64,000 nt of DNA. Origin: Poriferisodalis sp965203655 (GTDB lineage Bacteria > Actinomycetota > Acidimicrobiia > Acidimicrobiales > Poriferisodalaceae). Positions 51,281 to 61,600 of this stretch are shown piece by piece; the first letter of the stretch is position 1; each line of letters begins with the position of its first letter. Both the position numbers and the translations under genes were made by a program. Below the pieces are notes generated by a model. It did no database searches and had not been told where the DNA came from. It saw nothing but the letters and a program-made list of their open reading frames with translations. Location of the stretch: positions 285,125 to 349,124 of the forward strand of contig NZ_CBDBDD010000004.1 of NCBI RefSeq assembly GCF_965203655.1, in the 5' to 3' direction.

Positions 51281-53308
51281 TCAAGCAGGATCGGGCGGCA
51301 GGTCGTGCCCGTGCTGTTCGAAGCTGACGAGGATTTGGTTGGCTTCGACGGCGTCGCCGGCGCTGCAGCGGATCTCGGCGACCGTTCCGGCCCCGTGCGC
51401 TGTCAACGAGTGGAGCATCTTCATCGCCTCCACCACCACGACCACGTCGCCGGCGGCCACCACGTCGCCAATGACGACGGGAACTTGGACAACCACGGCG
51501 GGGAAGGGCGCTGCAACAGCGTCGACCGAGCCGGTGTCGTCGGTTGCGGTGGGTGCCCACGCGTCGGACCGGTCGGGCACCTCGAAGGTGACGGTGTGCC
51601 CGGCGATGTTGACCGCCACGGAACCGGCATTGGCGCTGCTGGCCGTGGCGAGGTTGGGGGGCGCTTGCCGCGGGTCGTTCGCCGTCGGGCCGGTCGGCGC
51701 GTCACTGCCGGTGCCGTTCATGGCTTCGGCGCTGACCTCGTGCAGCAGGCCTGCGCTGTCACGCAGCAGAACTGCTGCCTCGGCACGGTGCTCAGTCAGG
51801 CGGAACGACCCGAGCGCCGACCAGGGGCCGGCTGGCTGGGCGGCCCGCTGGCACCGCAGCCGGGTCAGCCATGCCGCTGCCGCTACTGGTGCAGCATCGT
51901 CCACCAACGGTGGCGCTGGCATCGCTCCCGATCCGGGTGGCTCTGTCGCATCGCCAGACTTCTCGCCGAGGCCGGGTGCGCTGGTGGGACTGTCGGGCTG
52001 CAGTGCGTCGATGACGTTGGTGGTCATCCCGCCGCTTCGCAGCGCGGGCATGTCCGTCAGCCAGCGCAGGAAACCGGCATTGGTAGGCACGGGCCCCACG
52101 ACGAGCCCATCGAGCGCATCGCGCAGCGCATCCAGCGCCGATGCCCGGTCGGGGCGCGTGACGATCAGCTTGGCGATGAGCGGGTCGTAGTAGGGAGTGA
52201 CCTCGGACCCTTCGGCGACCGAGGCATCCCAACGCACGCCGGCAGGCACCGACAGGTGGCGCACCGGGCCTGCCCGCGGGCTGAAGTCGTCGTAGGGATC
52301 CTCGGCGTTGATGCGAGCCTCGATGCTGTGCCCTGTGAACGTCACATCAGATTGGCCGAGGCCCAACGGCTGGCCAGTCGCCGCCCGCAACTGGAGTTCC
52401 ACCAGGTCCAGGCCGGTGACCGCCTCGGTCACCGGATGCTCCACCTGCAGGCGAGTGTTCATCTCCAAGAAGAAGAACTCGCCGGATGCCGCATCGACGA
52501 TGAACTCCACCGTGCCCGCATTGTCGTACCCGATGTGCCGGGCGAGCGCCACCGCGGCATCATGCAGGCCGTCGCGGGTGGCTGCAGGCAGATTCGGCGC
52601 CGGGGCTTCCTCGATCAGCTTCTGGTAGCGGCGCTGCGACGAGCAGTCGCGGGTGCCGAGATGGACGACGTTGCCGTGCCGGTCGCCGATCAGCTGTACC
52701 TCGACGTGCCGCGGCTGGGAGATGTAGCGCTCCATGATCACCCGGTCATCGCCGAACGAGCGCGTCGCCTCAGTGCGCGCTTCACTCAGCGCAGTGTCGA
52801 ACTCGCCGGCCGAGCGCACGATCCGGATGCCCTTGCCGCCGCCACCGGCCGACGCCTTGACCAGCACCGGGAAGCCGATCTGATCGGCAGCAGCGGCTAG
52901 GTCGCCATCGCTCGCGCCCGGAATCGTCGGCACTCCGGCTGCCTCGGCCAAGGCACGTGCTTCGATCTTGGCTCCCATCTGAGCGATGGCCTCTGGATGC
53001 GGCCCCACCCAGACCAGGCCCGCATCGATGACCGCCTGGGCGAAGGCCGCGTTCTCGGACAGGAACCCGTAGCCGGGATGCACGGCATCGGCATGGTTGT
53101 CACACCCCGCGGCAACGATGGCGCTCATGTCCAGGTACGAACGATCGAGTGCCGCCGGCCCGATGCAGATTGCCTCATCGGCGTCGCGCAGGAAAGGCGC
53201 ATCGCGGTCGGGTTCGGCATACACCGCGACGGTCTGCCAGCCCAGCCGCCGAGCAGTGGCGAACACACGGCTCGCGATCTCGCCCCGGTTTGCCACCAGC
53301 AGCTTCAC
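51281..53308 (-). CDS. Acyl-CoA carboxylase biotin-carboxylase/BCCP (alpha) subunit
   Basis: 675-residue alpha chain. The N-terminal biotin carboxylase domain has 'LLVANRGEIASRVFATARRLG' split features, the ATP-grasp loop 'KASAGGGGKGIRIV' and 'FLEMNTRLQVEHPVTE'. A degenerate middle region follows, then the biotinyl domain with the acceptor lysine in 'VVVEAMKMLHSL' near the C-terminus. It makes carboxybiotin for the beta subunit encoded just upstream (53512-55134). GTG at 53308 starts exactly at the conserved VKLLVANRGEIA; the long open frame upstream runs into the 36-bp repeats and is not homologous. Confidence 0.92.
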   Translation of the reverse strand: MKLLVANRGEIASRVFATARRLGWQTVAVYAEPDRDAPFLRDADEAICIGPAALDRSYLDMSAIVAAGCDNHADAVHPGYGFLSENAAFAQAVIDAGLVWVGPHPEAIAQMGAKIEARALAEAAGVPTIPGASDGDLAAAADQIGFPVLVKASAGGGGKGIRIVRSAGEFDTALSEARTEATRSFGDDRVIMERYISQPRHVEVQLIGDRHGNVVHLGTRDCSSQRRYQKLIEEAPAPNLPAATRDGLHDAAVALARHIGYDNAGTVEFIVDAASGEFFFLEMNTRLQVEHPVTEAVTGLDLVELQLRAATGQPLGLGQSDVTFTGHSIEARINAEDPYDDFSPRAGPVRHLSVPAGVRWDASVAEGSEVTPYYDPLIAKLIVTRPDRASALDALRDALDGLVVGPVPTNAGFLRWLTDMPALRSGGMTTNVIDALQPDSPTSAPGLGEKSGDATEPPGSGAMPAPPLVDDAAPVAAAAWLTRLRCQRAAQPAGPWSALGSFRLTEHRAEAAVLLRDSAGLLHEVSAEAMNGTGSDAPTGPTANDPRQAPPNLATASSANAGSVAVNIAGHTVTFEVPDRSDAWAPTATDDTGSVDAVAAPFPAVVVQVPVVIGDVVAAGDVVVVVEAMKMLHSLTAHGAGTVAEIRCSAGDAVEANQILVSFEQHGHDLPPDPA

Positions 53309-53395
53309 GACGGACCTGCCTTGCCAGACGCCGATGCGCGGCATCGCTGCCGGTGTGGCGCGAGCACCGCCTCGACGTGCGTCGGCCCGCAGACG

Positions 53396-53505
53396 CGCGA
53401 GGAGCGAAGCGGGTCGAACGTGACAGACACGCGTAGAGCTTGCGGTCGGCGGTGCCGTTGCCGTAGAGCGCGCGAGGAGCGAAGCGGGTCGAACGTGACA
53501 GACAC
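53396..53505. repeat. Pair of identical 36-bp direct repeats
   Basis: Bases 53396-53431 and 53470-53505 are identical over 36 bp (core GAGGAGCGAAGCGGGTCGAA) and lie 38 bp apart between the carboxylase beta and alpha genes. With only two copies and no leader or cas genes this is not a CRISPR array. It could be a dispersed repeat or a duplicated regulatory element. Confidence 0.8.
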
Positions 53506-53511
53506 AGCCAG

Positions 53512-55134
53512 CTACATCCTGTAGACGAGGCCGCTGCCGGGAGCGGGGGCGTCCTGGCGTGCCGCTAGCGCGAGGCAGAGCCCAAGCGTGTCGCGGGTGT
53601 CGGTGGGGTCGATGAGTCCGTCGTCCCACAGGCGCGCAGTGGCGTAGTAGGGGTCGCTCTGGCGCTCATACTGGTCGGCCACCTCGGCCCGCATGGCAGC
53701 GATCTCTTCGTCGGTGGTCTCGGTGCCGCGCATGCCGGCCAGGCGGATGTCCACCAGCACTGTCTGAGCAGTCTCGGCCGACATGGTGGCGATGCGGCTG
53801 TTCGGCCATGCAAACAGGAGTCTGGGGTTGAAGCCCCGCCCGCACATGCCGTAGTTGCCGGCGCCGTAGGAGCCCCCGATGAGCACCGTGTAGCGGGGCA
53901 CGGTGGCGTTGGCCACAGCGGAAACCATCTTCGCCCCGTGCTTGGCAATGCCCGCTGCCTCCGAGTCGCTGCCGACCATGTAGCCCGTGGTGTTCTGCAG
54001 GAACAGCAGCGGCACCCGGCGCTGCTCGCAGAGCTCGATGAAGTGTGTGGCCTTCAGAGCGTCGGAGGAGAAGATGATCCCGTTGTTGGCGATGATGCCC
54101 ACCTGGAAGCCCCAGATGCGGGCGAAGCCGCAGGTGATGTGCTCACCCCATTCGGGCTTGAACTCGCCGTAGCGGGAGCCGTCGACGAGCCGGGCGATGA
54201 TCTCGCGGGCATCGAAGCCGATGCGGTCGTCGGCGGAGATCACGCCGTAGATCTCGGCCGGGTCGAAATGCGGGACTTCCGGCTCGGACCACGACAGCCA
54301 GCCCTCCCGGTGGTCGACCAGCCGTTGGTTGGCGGCGGCGCAGAGCTCGCGCAGCTTGCCGTAGGCGGATCGCTCGTCGGGTGCCATGTAGTCGGACACG
54401 CCCGAGATGCGCGTGTGCAGCGCCGCCCCGCCGAGGTCGTCGGGCTCGATGATCTCGCCGAGGGCCGCCTTCACGATCGGGGGACCGCCCAGGTAGATGC
54501 GCCCGATGCCCGACACCATGATGACTTCGTCGCTGAGCGCGGGCACGTACGCCCCGCCGGCGGTGCAGCCGCCGAGCACCACCGAGATCTGCGGCAAGCC
54601 CTGGGCTGACAGCCGGGCTTGGCGGTAGAAGCTGCCGCCGAAATGGTCCTTGTCGGGGAAGATGTCGTCCTGCAGCGGCAGGAACGCCCCGCCGGAATCC
54701 ACCAAGTAGATGACGCCGAGGCCGTTCTCGGCGGCGATGTCCTGGGCTCGCACGTGCTTCTTGATGCTGATCGGCAGCAGCGAGCCGCCCTTCACGGTGG
54801 CGTCGTTGGCGATGAACATCCACGGCACGCCATGGACCACGCCGATGCCGGTGACGATGCCGGCGCCCGGGGCGCTGTTGTCATACATGTCCCAGCCGGC
54901 CAGCGTGGACAGCTCCATGAACGGCGTGTCGGCGTCGCACACCAGATCGATCCGGTCGCGAGGCAGGATCTTTCCCCGGTTGTGATGGCGCTCGATGGAG
55001 CGCTCGCGGCCCGCACCGCCGGAGATGGCGAACTGCTGGCGATCACGCAACGTCACGAGCAAGTCGGCATAGGCAGCAGCGTTCTTGGAGAACTCGCTGC
55101 TGCCGGTATCGATGCGGCTCTCGAACTGTCTCAT
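53512..55134 (-). CDS. Acyl-CoA carboxylase beta subunit (methylcrotonyl-CoA carboxylase-like)
   Basis: 540-residue carboxyltransferase. The first half has 'RHHNRGKILPRDRIDL' and 'LVDSGGAFLPLQDDIFPD', typical of the methylcrotonyl/geranyl-CoA carboxylase group. The second has 'LQNTTGYMVGSDSEAAGIAKHG' in two parts and 'SYGAGNYGMCGRGFNPR'. It carboxylates a branched enoyl- or acyl-CoA using carboxybiotin from the alpha subunit encoded downstream. ATG at 55134 overlaps the stop of a small 98-residue gene (TGATG), so its translation is coupled to that gene. The alpha subunit follows after ~200 bp containing two 36-bp repeats. Confidence 0.9.
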   Translation of the reverse strand: MRQFESRIDTGSSEFSKNAAAYADLLVTLRDRQQFAISGGAGRERSIERHHNRGKILPRDRIDLVCDADTPFMELSTLAGWDMYDNSAPGAGIVTGIGVVHGVPWMFIANDATVKGGSLLPISIKKHVRAQDIAAENGLGVIYLVDSGGAFLPLQDDIFPDKDHFGGSFYRQARLSAQGLPQISVVLGGCTAGGAYVPALSDEVIMVSGIGRIYLGGPPIVKAALGEIIEPDDLGGAALHTRISGVSDYMAPDERSAYGKLRELCAAANQRLVDHREGWLSWSEPEVPHFDPAEIYGVISADDRIGFDAREIIARLVDGSRYGEFKPEWGEHITCGFARIWGFQVGIIANNGIIFSSDALKATHFIELCEQRRVPLLFLQNTTGYMVGSDSEAAGIAKHGAKMVSAVANATVPRYTVLIGGSYGAGNYGMCGRGFNPRLLFAWPNSRIATMSAETAQTVLVDIRLAGMRGTETTDEEIAAMRAEVADQYERQSDPYYATARLWDDGLIDPTDTRDTLGLCLALAARQDAPAPGSGLVYRM

Positions 55135-55430
55135 CAACCCGTACTGCTATAGAGAGCCTGCACTTCATCGACGGGCAGCCTGAGCAGCTTGGCGATGCGC
55201 TCCGGTGAACTGCCAGTACGGCGTGCCTCCTCGACTAGGTCGCATACGCGCTGGCCGTCGTTCGCGGCGCGCAGAGCACAGCGCCAGAGTTCCTGTTCCG
55301 CTGTGGTCATCGGAGTCGTGTGGTTGGGGTCCAGTGAATGCGCATACGCGCAGATCTCATCGGCATGCGCTTCGCAGTAGCTGTCGATTTCCTCTTCGGT
55401 CATTCCCGAGAAGTCGAGATTCAGAGGCAT
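55134..55430 (-). CDS. Small acidic protein, possible antitoxin-like partner
   Basis: 98-residue protein of unknown family. The N-terminus is very acidic ('MTEEEIDSYCEAHADEICAY'). The C-terminus has a helix-turn-helix-like 'SSPERIAKLLRLPVDEVQAL'. It begins 4 bp after the stop of the DUF4258/BrnT-like small gene and ends overlapping the carboxylase beta ATG. The two-gene arrangement with an acidic, possibly DNA-binding second protein resembles a toxin-antitoxin pair with the toxin gene first. This role is inferred from context only. Confidence 0.6.
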   Translation of the reverse strand: MPLNLDFSGMTEEEIDSYCEAHADEICAYAHSLDPNHTTPMTTAEQELWRCALRAANDGQRVCDLVEEARRTGSSPERIAKLLRLPVDEVQALYSSTG

Positions 55431-55434
55431 GTCT

Positions 55435-55680
55435 TCACCTTAGGCGTGTCGTTCTCGCTGGCATCGCGTGGATGATCCGGAGCTTCCCGCCGGCACCGTC
55501 ATCCACGATCACGAGCTCGAGGAATGCGCCGTCGCGTCGGGAGCCGATGGCGAAGATGCGCCCGTCGTCTCCGAAGTCGATCTGGTGAGGGTTACGAAGG
55601 GCATGCAAGATGTCGGCATCGGGCACGCCGTGGCGACGCGCTGACGGCGTGATAGCCGCTGGATCCTCGTCATTGCCCAT
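55435..55680 (-). CDS. Small actinobacterial toxin-like protein
   Basis: 81-residue protein: 'ITPSARRHGVPDADILHALRNP' then 'FAIGSRRDGAFLELVIVDD' and the C-terminus 'RIIHAMPARTTRLR'. This arrangement (S-A-x-x-H-G-V-x-x-x-D-I then I-I-H-A-M-P-A-R) is common among small actinobacterial proteins resembling the BrnT/DUF4258 RNase fold, in which H and R residues near the ends are catalytic. ATG at 55680 is preferred to a TTG 13 codons earlier. It lies 64 bp after the methyltransferase gene and 4 bp before the acidic 98-residue gene. Confidence 0.65.
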   Translation of the reverse strand: MGNDEDPAAITPSARRHGVPDADILHALRNPHQIDFGDDGRIFAIGSRRDGAFLELVIVDDGAGGKLRIIHAMPARTTRLR

Positions 55681-55744
55681 CTGCGCGGCACGGTAAGAAC
55701 GGCGACGTGCTCGCTGCAAGCGAATTTCGACGGCGTATACAGCT

Positions 55745-58534
55745 TCAGACGATGAGAGGGTCGAGCCAGGCGTCGGGATGGATGACGGTGTTCATCTCAG
55801 CACCGGTGTGAGTGATGACCTTGACAGCGATGGGCCGTCCATCCGGCGGGATCGGAAACGGCTGCGACCGAAACGAGATGATCTGCGCCTCGGCGTCGGA
55901 TGCAAGGTCACCGGCAAGCGATTTCATGGCTGCCTTGAGTCCGGCACTGTTACGGACACCGTTGGGGAAGTAGGTGAGGCGGGCAAGGAACTGCATCTGG
56001 TCGTGGTCTGTATCGACCATCCAGCAATCGATGCCGTCTTCGTCGGTCTCGCGCACCATGCCGCTCGACGGGTCATATGCGTCACAGCCCAGCAGGCGCA
56101 CCGTGAGCGAGGTGCCGTCCGATGTGCGACGCACCTCGCAGTCCGGTTCCCCGAGCAGTGTGAACGTTCCGCCGTCGGCATCCTTGCGAGCCAGTTCGGG
56201 TATCTGCAGATCTTTTGACGCCACGACCCGGTGAACCGAGCATGCGCCGATGCGTGCAGGCACGTCAGGCTCGAACGCGAAACCGACCGCGATGAGGTTC
56301 TCGCAATCGGCGGCGTTCTGGCGCGCTTCGATAACTGCTCGCTGTGCCTGTGCCATGGTCACGGTGGCATCTGGCGCAGCGATCATCAGCGCGGCGGCAA
56401 TCTCGGTGTCCCGGCCGGGCCGTGTGCATGTCACGCCGTGGGAGGCGAGGTGGGTGTCAGGCCAACGCTCGTGGTCGATGACTTGCAGCAGCACAGTGCC
56501 GGTTGAATCGCAGATTGGCGATCGGTACAGCGCATCGACGATCGTCTTCTCGGTATCTCCCGAGGCAAGGCCGAAGTCGACGATGGGCGTTTCGCTGCCG
56601 TCGAGATCGGTGACCTCGTCTGCCCCTGTGCTTGGTGATGTTCGATTCGAGGCGCCGTCGAAGGGCAGGTACGAGTAGGGGGAGTGCGATTCGACGGTGA
56701 ATGGGCTGGCGAGCCGGACGCGTTTGGCCTCGGTCTCAGTCTGGTCGACGAGCTTGATGATGTTGTCGGGATGGCTCCAGTCGGTATTCGGATCGGCGAG
56801 GCGACCGGCGGACACTTTGCGCATCGTCTTGCAGATGAAGTCGGCAGCCGGGTCGGTGCCGCCATCTGTGGTGCGATGCCACGTGTAGGTGGAGGTCATG
56901 AACTTCTGACGGGCGACGGCGATGGCGACGCGGCTGACATCCATCGTGATCCAGCGCCGCCCCCACTCCTCGGCCACATCCGCGGTGACCCCGGACCCGC
57001 ACGTCGGGTCAAGCACCAAATCGCCCGGATCGGTAGTCATCAGCACGCACCGCTCGACGATTGAACTAGCCGTCTGAACGACATAACGCTTTTGGCCTCG
57101 CACCGTCACTGAGTTGTGCCAGACATTGTCAATCCGACGTCCGGCGGTCTCGGACTCCAATTGCTTCCAATACAGCGCGCGCTTCGTGCCGTATAGACGG
57201 TTGGTCCATCCGAGCCAGCACAAGCCGCATGGCTCGGAATCGGGACACGGAGGCGAAGCCTCCGTGCGCGCGCCATTGTCGTCCGGCGGGGTACACACTG
57301 GTGCGTCTCCGGCATGGACGGAGACGCGCCATTGTCGTCCGTCCCCGCAGTGGTACCTATGACCATCGTACTCAACCCAGCGTGTACGACCGGTAGTGGA
57401 TGCGCCCATCGAAGTGAGATTTTCTCGGTTCCAGATCACTGCACCCGCCGGAAGTTCAGCCTCTGGCCGTTCTCGCTCCCGCGCCGTCATTCCTCGGCTA
57501 CGGCGATCTACTTCTTCGACCATCGGCGTCGAGAATCCCCCAAACAGGTCAGCGACGCCTTTGCGGTCGAGAGGCTCGTATAGCTGCCGGTATCTGCACC
57601 GAGACTTGTCCTTGGCGTACCAGAGAAGGTACGAAGCGCTCTCTGGCAGCGTCCTTGCCGAGGAGCCTCCGGTTGGTCGCCAAGTGATGGTCGCAACCCG
57701 GTTTTCCGGGCCGAAGACCTCGTCGAGTACCAGCGCTAGACGGTGGACGTTGATGTCTCCGATCTGGCAAAACAGTGAACCAATGTCCGTGAGCAATTCG
57801 CGTGCGAGTACGGCGCGTTCGTGGATGCCGTCGAGGTAGGAGTGGATGCCGTTGCGGTAGCTGTCGCGAAACGCCCGTAGCGGGGCGGTGTCGCCCGCGG
57901 GCAGCCCGTCGAGCTTTTCGGGGGTCTCAAGCTTGCCGGTTGAGGTCTGGAAGTTGGACTTGAAGTTCTGCCCGTAGGGCGGGTCGAAGTAGATCATCTG
58001 CACCTGTCCGCGCAAGCCGTCCTTGGCGATGAGTGACTGCATCACCGCTGACGAGTCGCCGTGAATCAACCGGTTCTGCCAGTGACCTGCGTGCTGGTAC
58101 CACTCCCATTCGACCGCGTCGTCGGCCAAGCCGTCGAAGTCGAGCTGCAACGAACGGGCGGCATCGGGCCGGCGCAATTGCTCCACGAGCGACGCCGGTG
58201 TGACCTTCTCGCGGGTGTACAGCGGCGCACCGGAGAACTCGTGCTCGGCGTCGGCCTGCTCCCCGCCATCGATTGTCGAAGTAGGGCCTTGACGATCCCA
58301 GGCCAGCACGGGGTGCGTGCTCAGATCACGGTCGAGCTTCACATCGGCACGGTCGACCGCCGCCTCGTATGCCCGCGCTATGGCCTCGGGCAGCCGACGC
58401 GACGCGCTGAACGGCGCTGGCGCTCGGTCGTCATCGCCCATTAGCGGCGCCGTCTCGGCCGTGGGCTGATTGACGCGAGACGCGGAAGCGTGTTCGTACG
58501 CGCCGGGTTCAGACTCGTTCGGCGTTTTCGCCAT
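55745..58534 (-). CDS. Type III-like adenine-specific DNA methyltransferase (Mod)
   Basis: 929-residue beta-class DNA methyltransferase: catalytic motif IV DPPY at ~184-187 ('MIYFDPPYGQNFKSNF'), then the AdoMet-binding motif I 'LVLDPTCGSGVTADVAEEWG' at about 507-526. Between them lies a long region with cysteine clusters ('CPDSEPCGLCW', ~430-440) that may bind zinc. The ~350-residue C-terminal part is probably for target recognition or complex formation. It should modify adenines at the site cut by the Res protein encoded just upstream. ATG at 58534 follows GAGGAG. The reverse gene order (res then mod) is unusual for type III systems. Confidence 0.85.
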   Translation of the reverse strand: MAKTPNESEPGAYEHASASRVNQPTAETAPLMGDDDRAPAPFSASRRLPEAIARAYEAAVDRADVKLDRDLSTHPVLAWDRQGPTSTIDGGEQADAEHEFSGAPLYTREKVTPASLVEQLRRPDAARSLQLDFDGLADDAVEWEWYQHAGHWQNRLIHGDSSAVMQSLIAKDGLRGQVQMIYFDPPYGQNFKSNFQTSTGKLETPEKLDGLPAGDTAPLRAFRDSYRNGIHSYLDGIHERAVLARELLTDIGSLFCQIGDINVHRLALVLDEVFGPENRVATITWRPTGGSSARTLPESASYLLWYAKDKSRCRYRQLYEPLDRKGVADLFGGFSTPMVEEVDRRSRGMTARERERPEAELPAGAVIWNRENLTSMGASTTGRTRWVEYDGHRYHCGDGRQWRVSVHAGDAPVCTPPDDNGARTEASPPCPDSEPCGLCWLGWTNRLYGTKRALYWKQLESETAGRRIDNVWHNSVTVRGQKRYVVQTASSIVERCVLMTTDPGDLVLDPTCGSGVTADVAEEWGRRWITMDVSRVAIAVARQKFMTSTYTWHRTTDGGTDPAADFICKTMRKVSAGRLADPNTDWSHPDNIIKLVDQTETEAKRVRLASPFTVESHSPYSYLPFDGASNRTSPSTGADEVTDLDGSETPIVDFGLASGDTEKTIVDALYRSPICDSTGTVLLQVIDHERWPDTHLASHGVTCTRPGRDTEIAAALMIAAPDATVTMAQAQRAVIEARQNAADCENLIAVGFAFEPDVPARIGACSVHRVVASKDLQIPELARKDADGGTFTLLGEPDCEVRRTSDGTSLTVRLLGCDAYDPSSGMVRETDEDGIDCWMVDTDHDQMQFLARLTYFPNGVRNSAGLKAAMKSLAGDLASDAEAQIISFRSQPFPIPPDGRPIAVKVITHTGAEMNTVIHPDAWLDPLIV

Positions 58535-58663
58535 GATGGTCTCCTCGTCGAAGTGCACAAGTGCGGCCGGCTGGTGTGGCGTTCGTGCGTGCAGGCCGGC
58601 TATCGCCGCGCGTAGAGCCGGGATGCCCAACGACGCCTGACCGCTGCATGCGGGCGCAAACTC

Positions 58664-61600
58664 TCATGGCGACGCCTGCGCCAAGTCGTTGATACGTCCG
58701 GGCAGATGGGCGGCGTCGGTAATGACCTCATAGGCCCAGCGGCGCAACTCAGCGGGCAGCTCCGGAGTGCCCTCAACAGCGGGAATCCAGTGCTCACGCG
58801 TCCATCGCTCGGCCGCAATCGCCTTGTCGTCGACGATGCCCTTGCACTCGATGACGACATTCAGCCCGTTGGCCAGTCGGGCGACGAAGTCCGGTTCATA
58901 GTTCCGCCAAGCACCGTCGAAGTGGTACGGCAGAGACCAGCCGAGGCTGAAGTTGCGGGCCCAGGCGGCTACTGCGGGATGCTTGTCGAGGATGCGTGCT
59001 GAGTCACGCTCAAGACGCGAGTGGCACGCTGCATGCGACAGCTCGCTGTTGCGGGCCGCGTGAATGTGGCGCAGCGTCGTCTCGAAGCTGACGTCGGCCG
59101 TATCGCCCAGCGATGGTTGTCCCAGCACCGCTCGGCGCAAGTGCGCCGCGGGCATGTTGGGGCTGCCGTCCTCTCCCACATCCGAAGTGGGGGGGGGGGG
59201 GGGTCACCGCGAAGCGGCATGCCGCGATGAGCCCGTTGTAGAACTCGCGCTTGTTCCTGTGGCGCAACAGCACCGACGCGCTTGCGCATTTCACATCGGG
59301 ATGAGCGAGCCAGTCATCCAGTGCGCGGTAGGCCGACGCGAACAGTGAGCATCGCCCGACGCCATGCAAGCTGTCGGCGGATTCGCCGGGCGCCTGGAGC
59401 GATGCCGCATTGTCTGCAACCGTGAGCAGGTTCGCGATCTCGGCGGCACAGCGGACGCGAGCCGTCTTGTCTCGACGCCAATCGTCGGGCGACAGGAGGT
59501 TTGTCTCGCCGGTTACACCTGCCACCTCGACCAACTCGGCAGAGGCATCCTCGCTCAGCACGGCTAGGTGCACCGCTGCGGGATCCAGAACGAACCCGGC
59601 GGGCGGCGCCACTGTTCGATACTCGATCACGTGGGGCCAGGTGATCCTGTGGTTGCCACGTCCCCGCACCGTACGGACTTCCGTGCGATCTGGCGGCGGC
59701 GTTCCGCGGTGCGATCCCCGCGCAGGCATGAATTCGAATGGGATGCCAAGCACCTCGGCGTACTCGGGGGAGAGGAGGTGCTCCTTGCCGGGCTCGTCGC
59801 GGAACGATTCGTAGGACGTGCGGCGCAGCGCCCTACCGGTCACCTGCTCGCACAGCAACTGCGACGAGAACGCACGGAAGCCCACGATCTGATTGACGGT
59901 GCGGGCATCCCAGCCTTCGGTGAGCATCGACACCGAGATGACGCAGCGCACTCCCGCCCCGAGCCGGCCTGGCTTGCCCACAGTGTTGAGCGCCTCGCGT
60001 ACTGCATCGGGTGGTACGTCCTCGCCCATGTGGGCTGCCTGCTCGCGCATCAGCTTGGCGAAACGCGTGGTGATGGCGTCATCGTCATCGGGCCGGGAAT
60101 GGACCAGCAGCGTCCGCGGATCGGCTCTCCAGCGAGGCACAGCACCATCTGCTCCGTCGACCACATTGGAGAACTCCGCGAACCGCCCCGCCACCAGCGC
60201 CCCGTCCGCGGTCTCGCAACCGGCTATGTGCTCGTACAGCGCCACCGCGTTGTCGATGGTGTTCGCCACCACGATCATCACCGGGGGCGTGGGCTGGCGA
60301 TCCTGCGTGTCCTCGTGTGTGCGGCGCCATTCGTTGACCGAGGCACTGAGGGCGTCTTCGAGCGGTTGCGGCAGCGTTACGGCGGGATCGGCACTGCGCT
60401 TGGGGAGCTTCTTGGTCGGAGTGGCGTCGTAGAGCCGGCGCCACGCAGTTCGCGCCTGCTCCGTGTCGTCGTCGATGGGCACCCGCGGCACCTTGACCAA
60501 GCCCGACTCGATGGCGTCCATCAAGCCGAAGTCGGAAGTGACCCATTCGAACATCGGCGATTCGCCGCGATTGGCTCGGGCGATCCACATCGGTGTCGCC
60601 GAGAAGTCGTAGACCGGCGACGCTTGGCCGCCGAACCGGTCCAGTTCGCCCAGCGCTCCCATGTCACGCAGCGTGCGAATGGCGCTGAACCACACTGCGG
60701 CGATCTTGTTCTCGTTCCTTTCCTCTGCAGATTGCTTCGCTCGTCCGTCCGTGGCAGGCAGGTAGCAGTGGTGCGCCTCATCGTTCATGACGACGAGGTC
60801 GCCGTGGGTGCGACGACGCTTGAGCAAGTCGCCGACTACGCGACGCACCATCGCGGCGGGCGTCTCGGTTTGATCGGCCCGAACCGCGCCGAGAACGGCC
60901 TTCTGGGCGCCGGTGGATTCGGTGGGATCGCGACGGCGAAACGCCTGAAAGTTCACGATCTCGACCCGGGCAGCGTGCAAGTCGCGCCAAAGATCCTTCG
61001 GCACGAGGCTGAACTCTTCGTACACGTTTCCTGGGTGCGAGGGCCGCAGGACGGCAAGGCGGTCACGCACCGTCAGGCCGGGGGTGAGCACGAGGAACCG
61101 CGACGAGTGCTGGAGGTTGCGTCTGCGGCGTGAGCGCACCGCGTTGAGCGTCTGCCACGCGATGAGCATTCCCATGACAGCGGTCTTGCCGGTACCGGTT
61201 GCCATCTTGGCGCAGTAGCGGACAATGCCGTCGTTGTGGTCGCGCGCTGCTGCCTCGATATCGCGGCGCTCAGGTGTGTCCCTTCGGGCGACCTCTCGCA
61301 ACCAGATCAGCGTTTCGATGGCTTCGCGTTGGGCGAAGAACGGGCGAAGCTGGCGGTGCGCGGAATCCTCCGCCCAGTGCACCAAGAGCCTTCGCGTGAC
61401 TGACGTGGTGCCTTCGTATCCGCTGAGCCGCCACGTTCGGACATGGTTTCGGATCTCATTGATCAGCTTGTTCGACGTCGACATCGCGTCGAAGTCCATC
61501 GCCAGCATCCCGGTCTTCGCGTCGTCGGGTACCGGCCGGAGCAAAGCGGACGGGCGACGCCCGGTGAGTGGTGCCTGACCGGCCAGGGCACGGCCGGCTT

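Noticed and set aside
51305..52900. 531-residue plus-strand open frame opposite the biotin carboxylase gene
   Set aside because: No recognisable motifs, opposite to strong ATP-grasp and biotinyl motifs on the other strand.
53396..53505. Possible CRISPR array
   Set aside because: Only two repeat units, one 38-bp spacer and no cas genes nearby.
59010..59188. Proline/basic C-terminal tail following the C tract in the helicase frame
   Set aside because: It is read only because the tract has 15 C; the other frame carries the expected nuclease domain, so the tail is an out-of-frame artefact.
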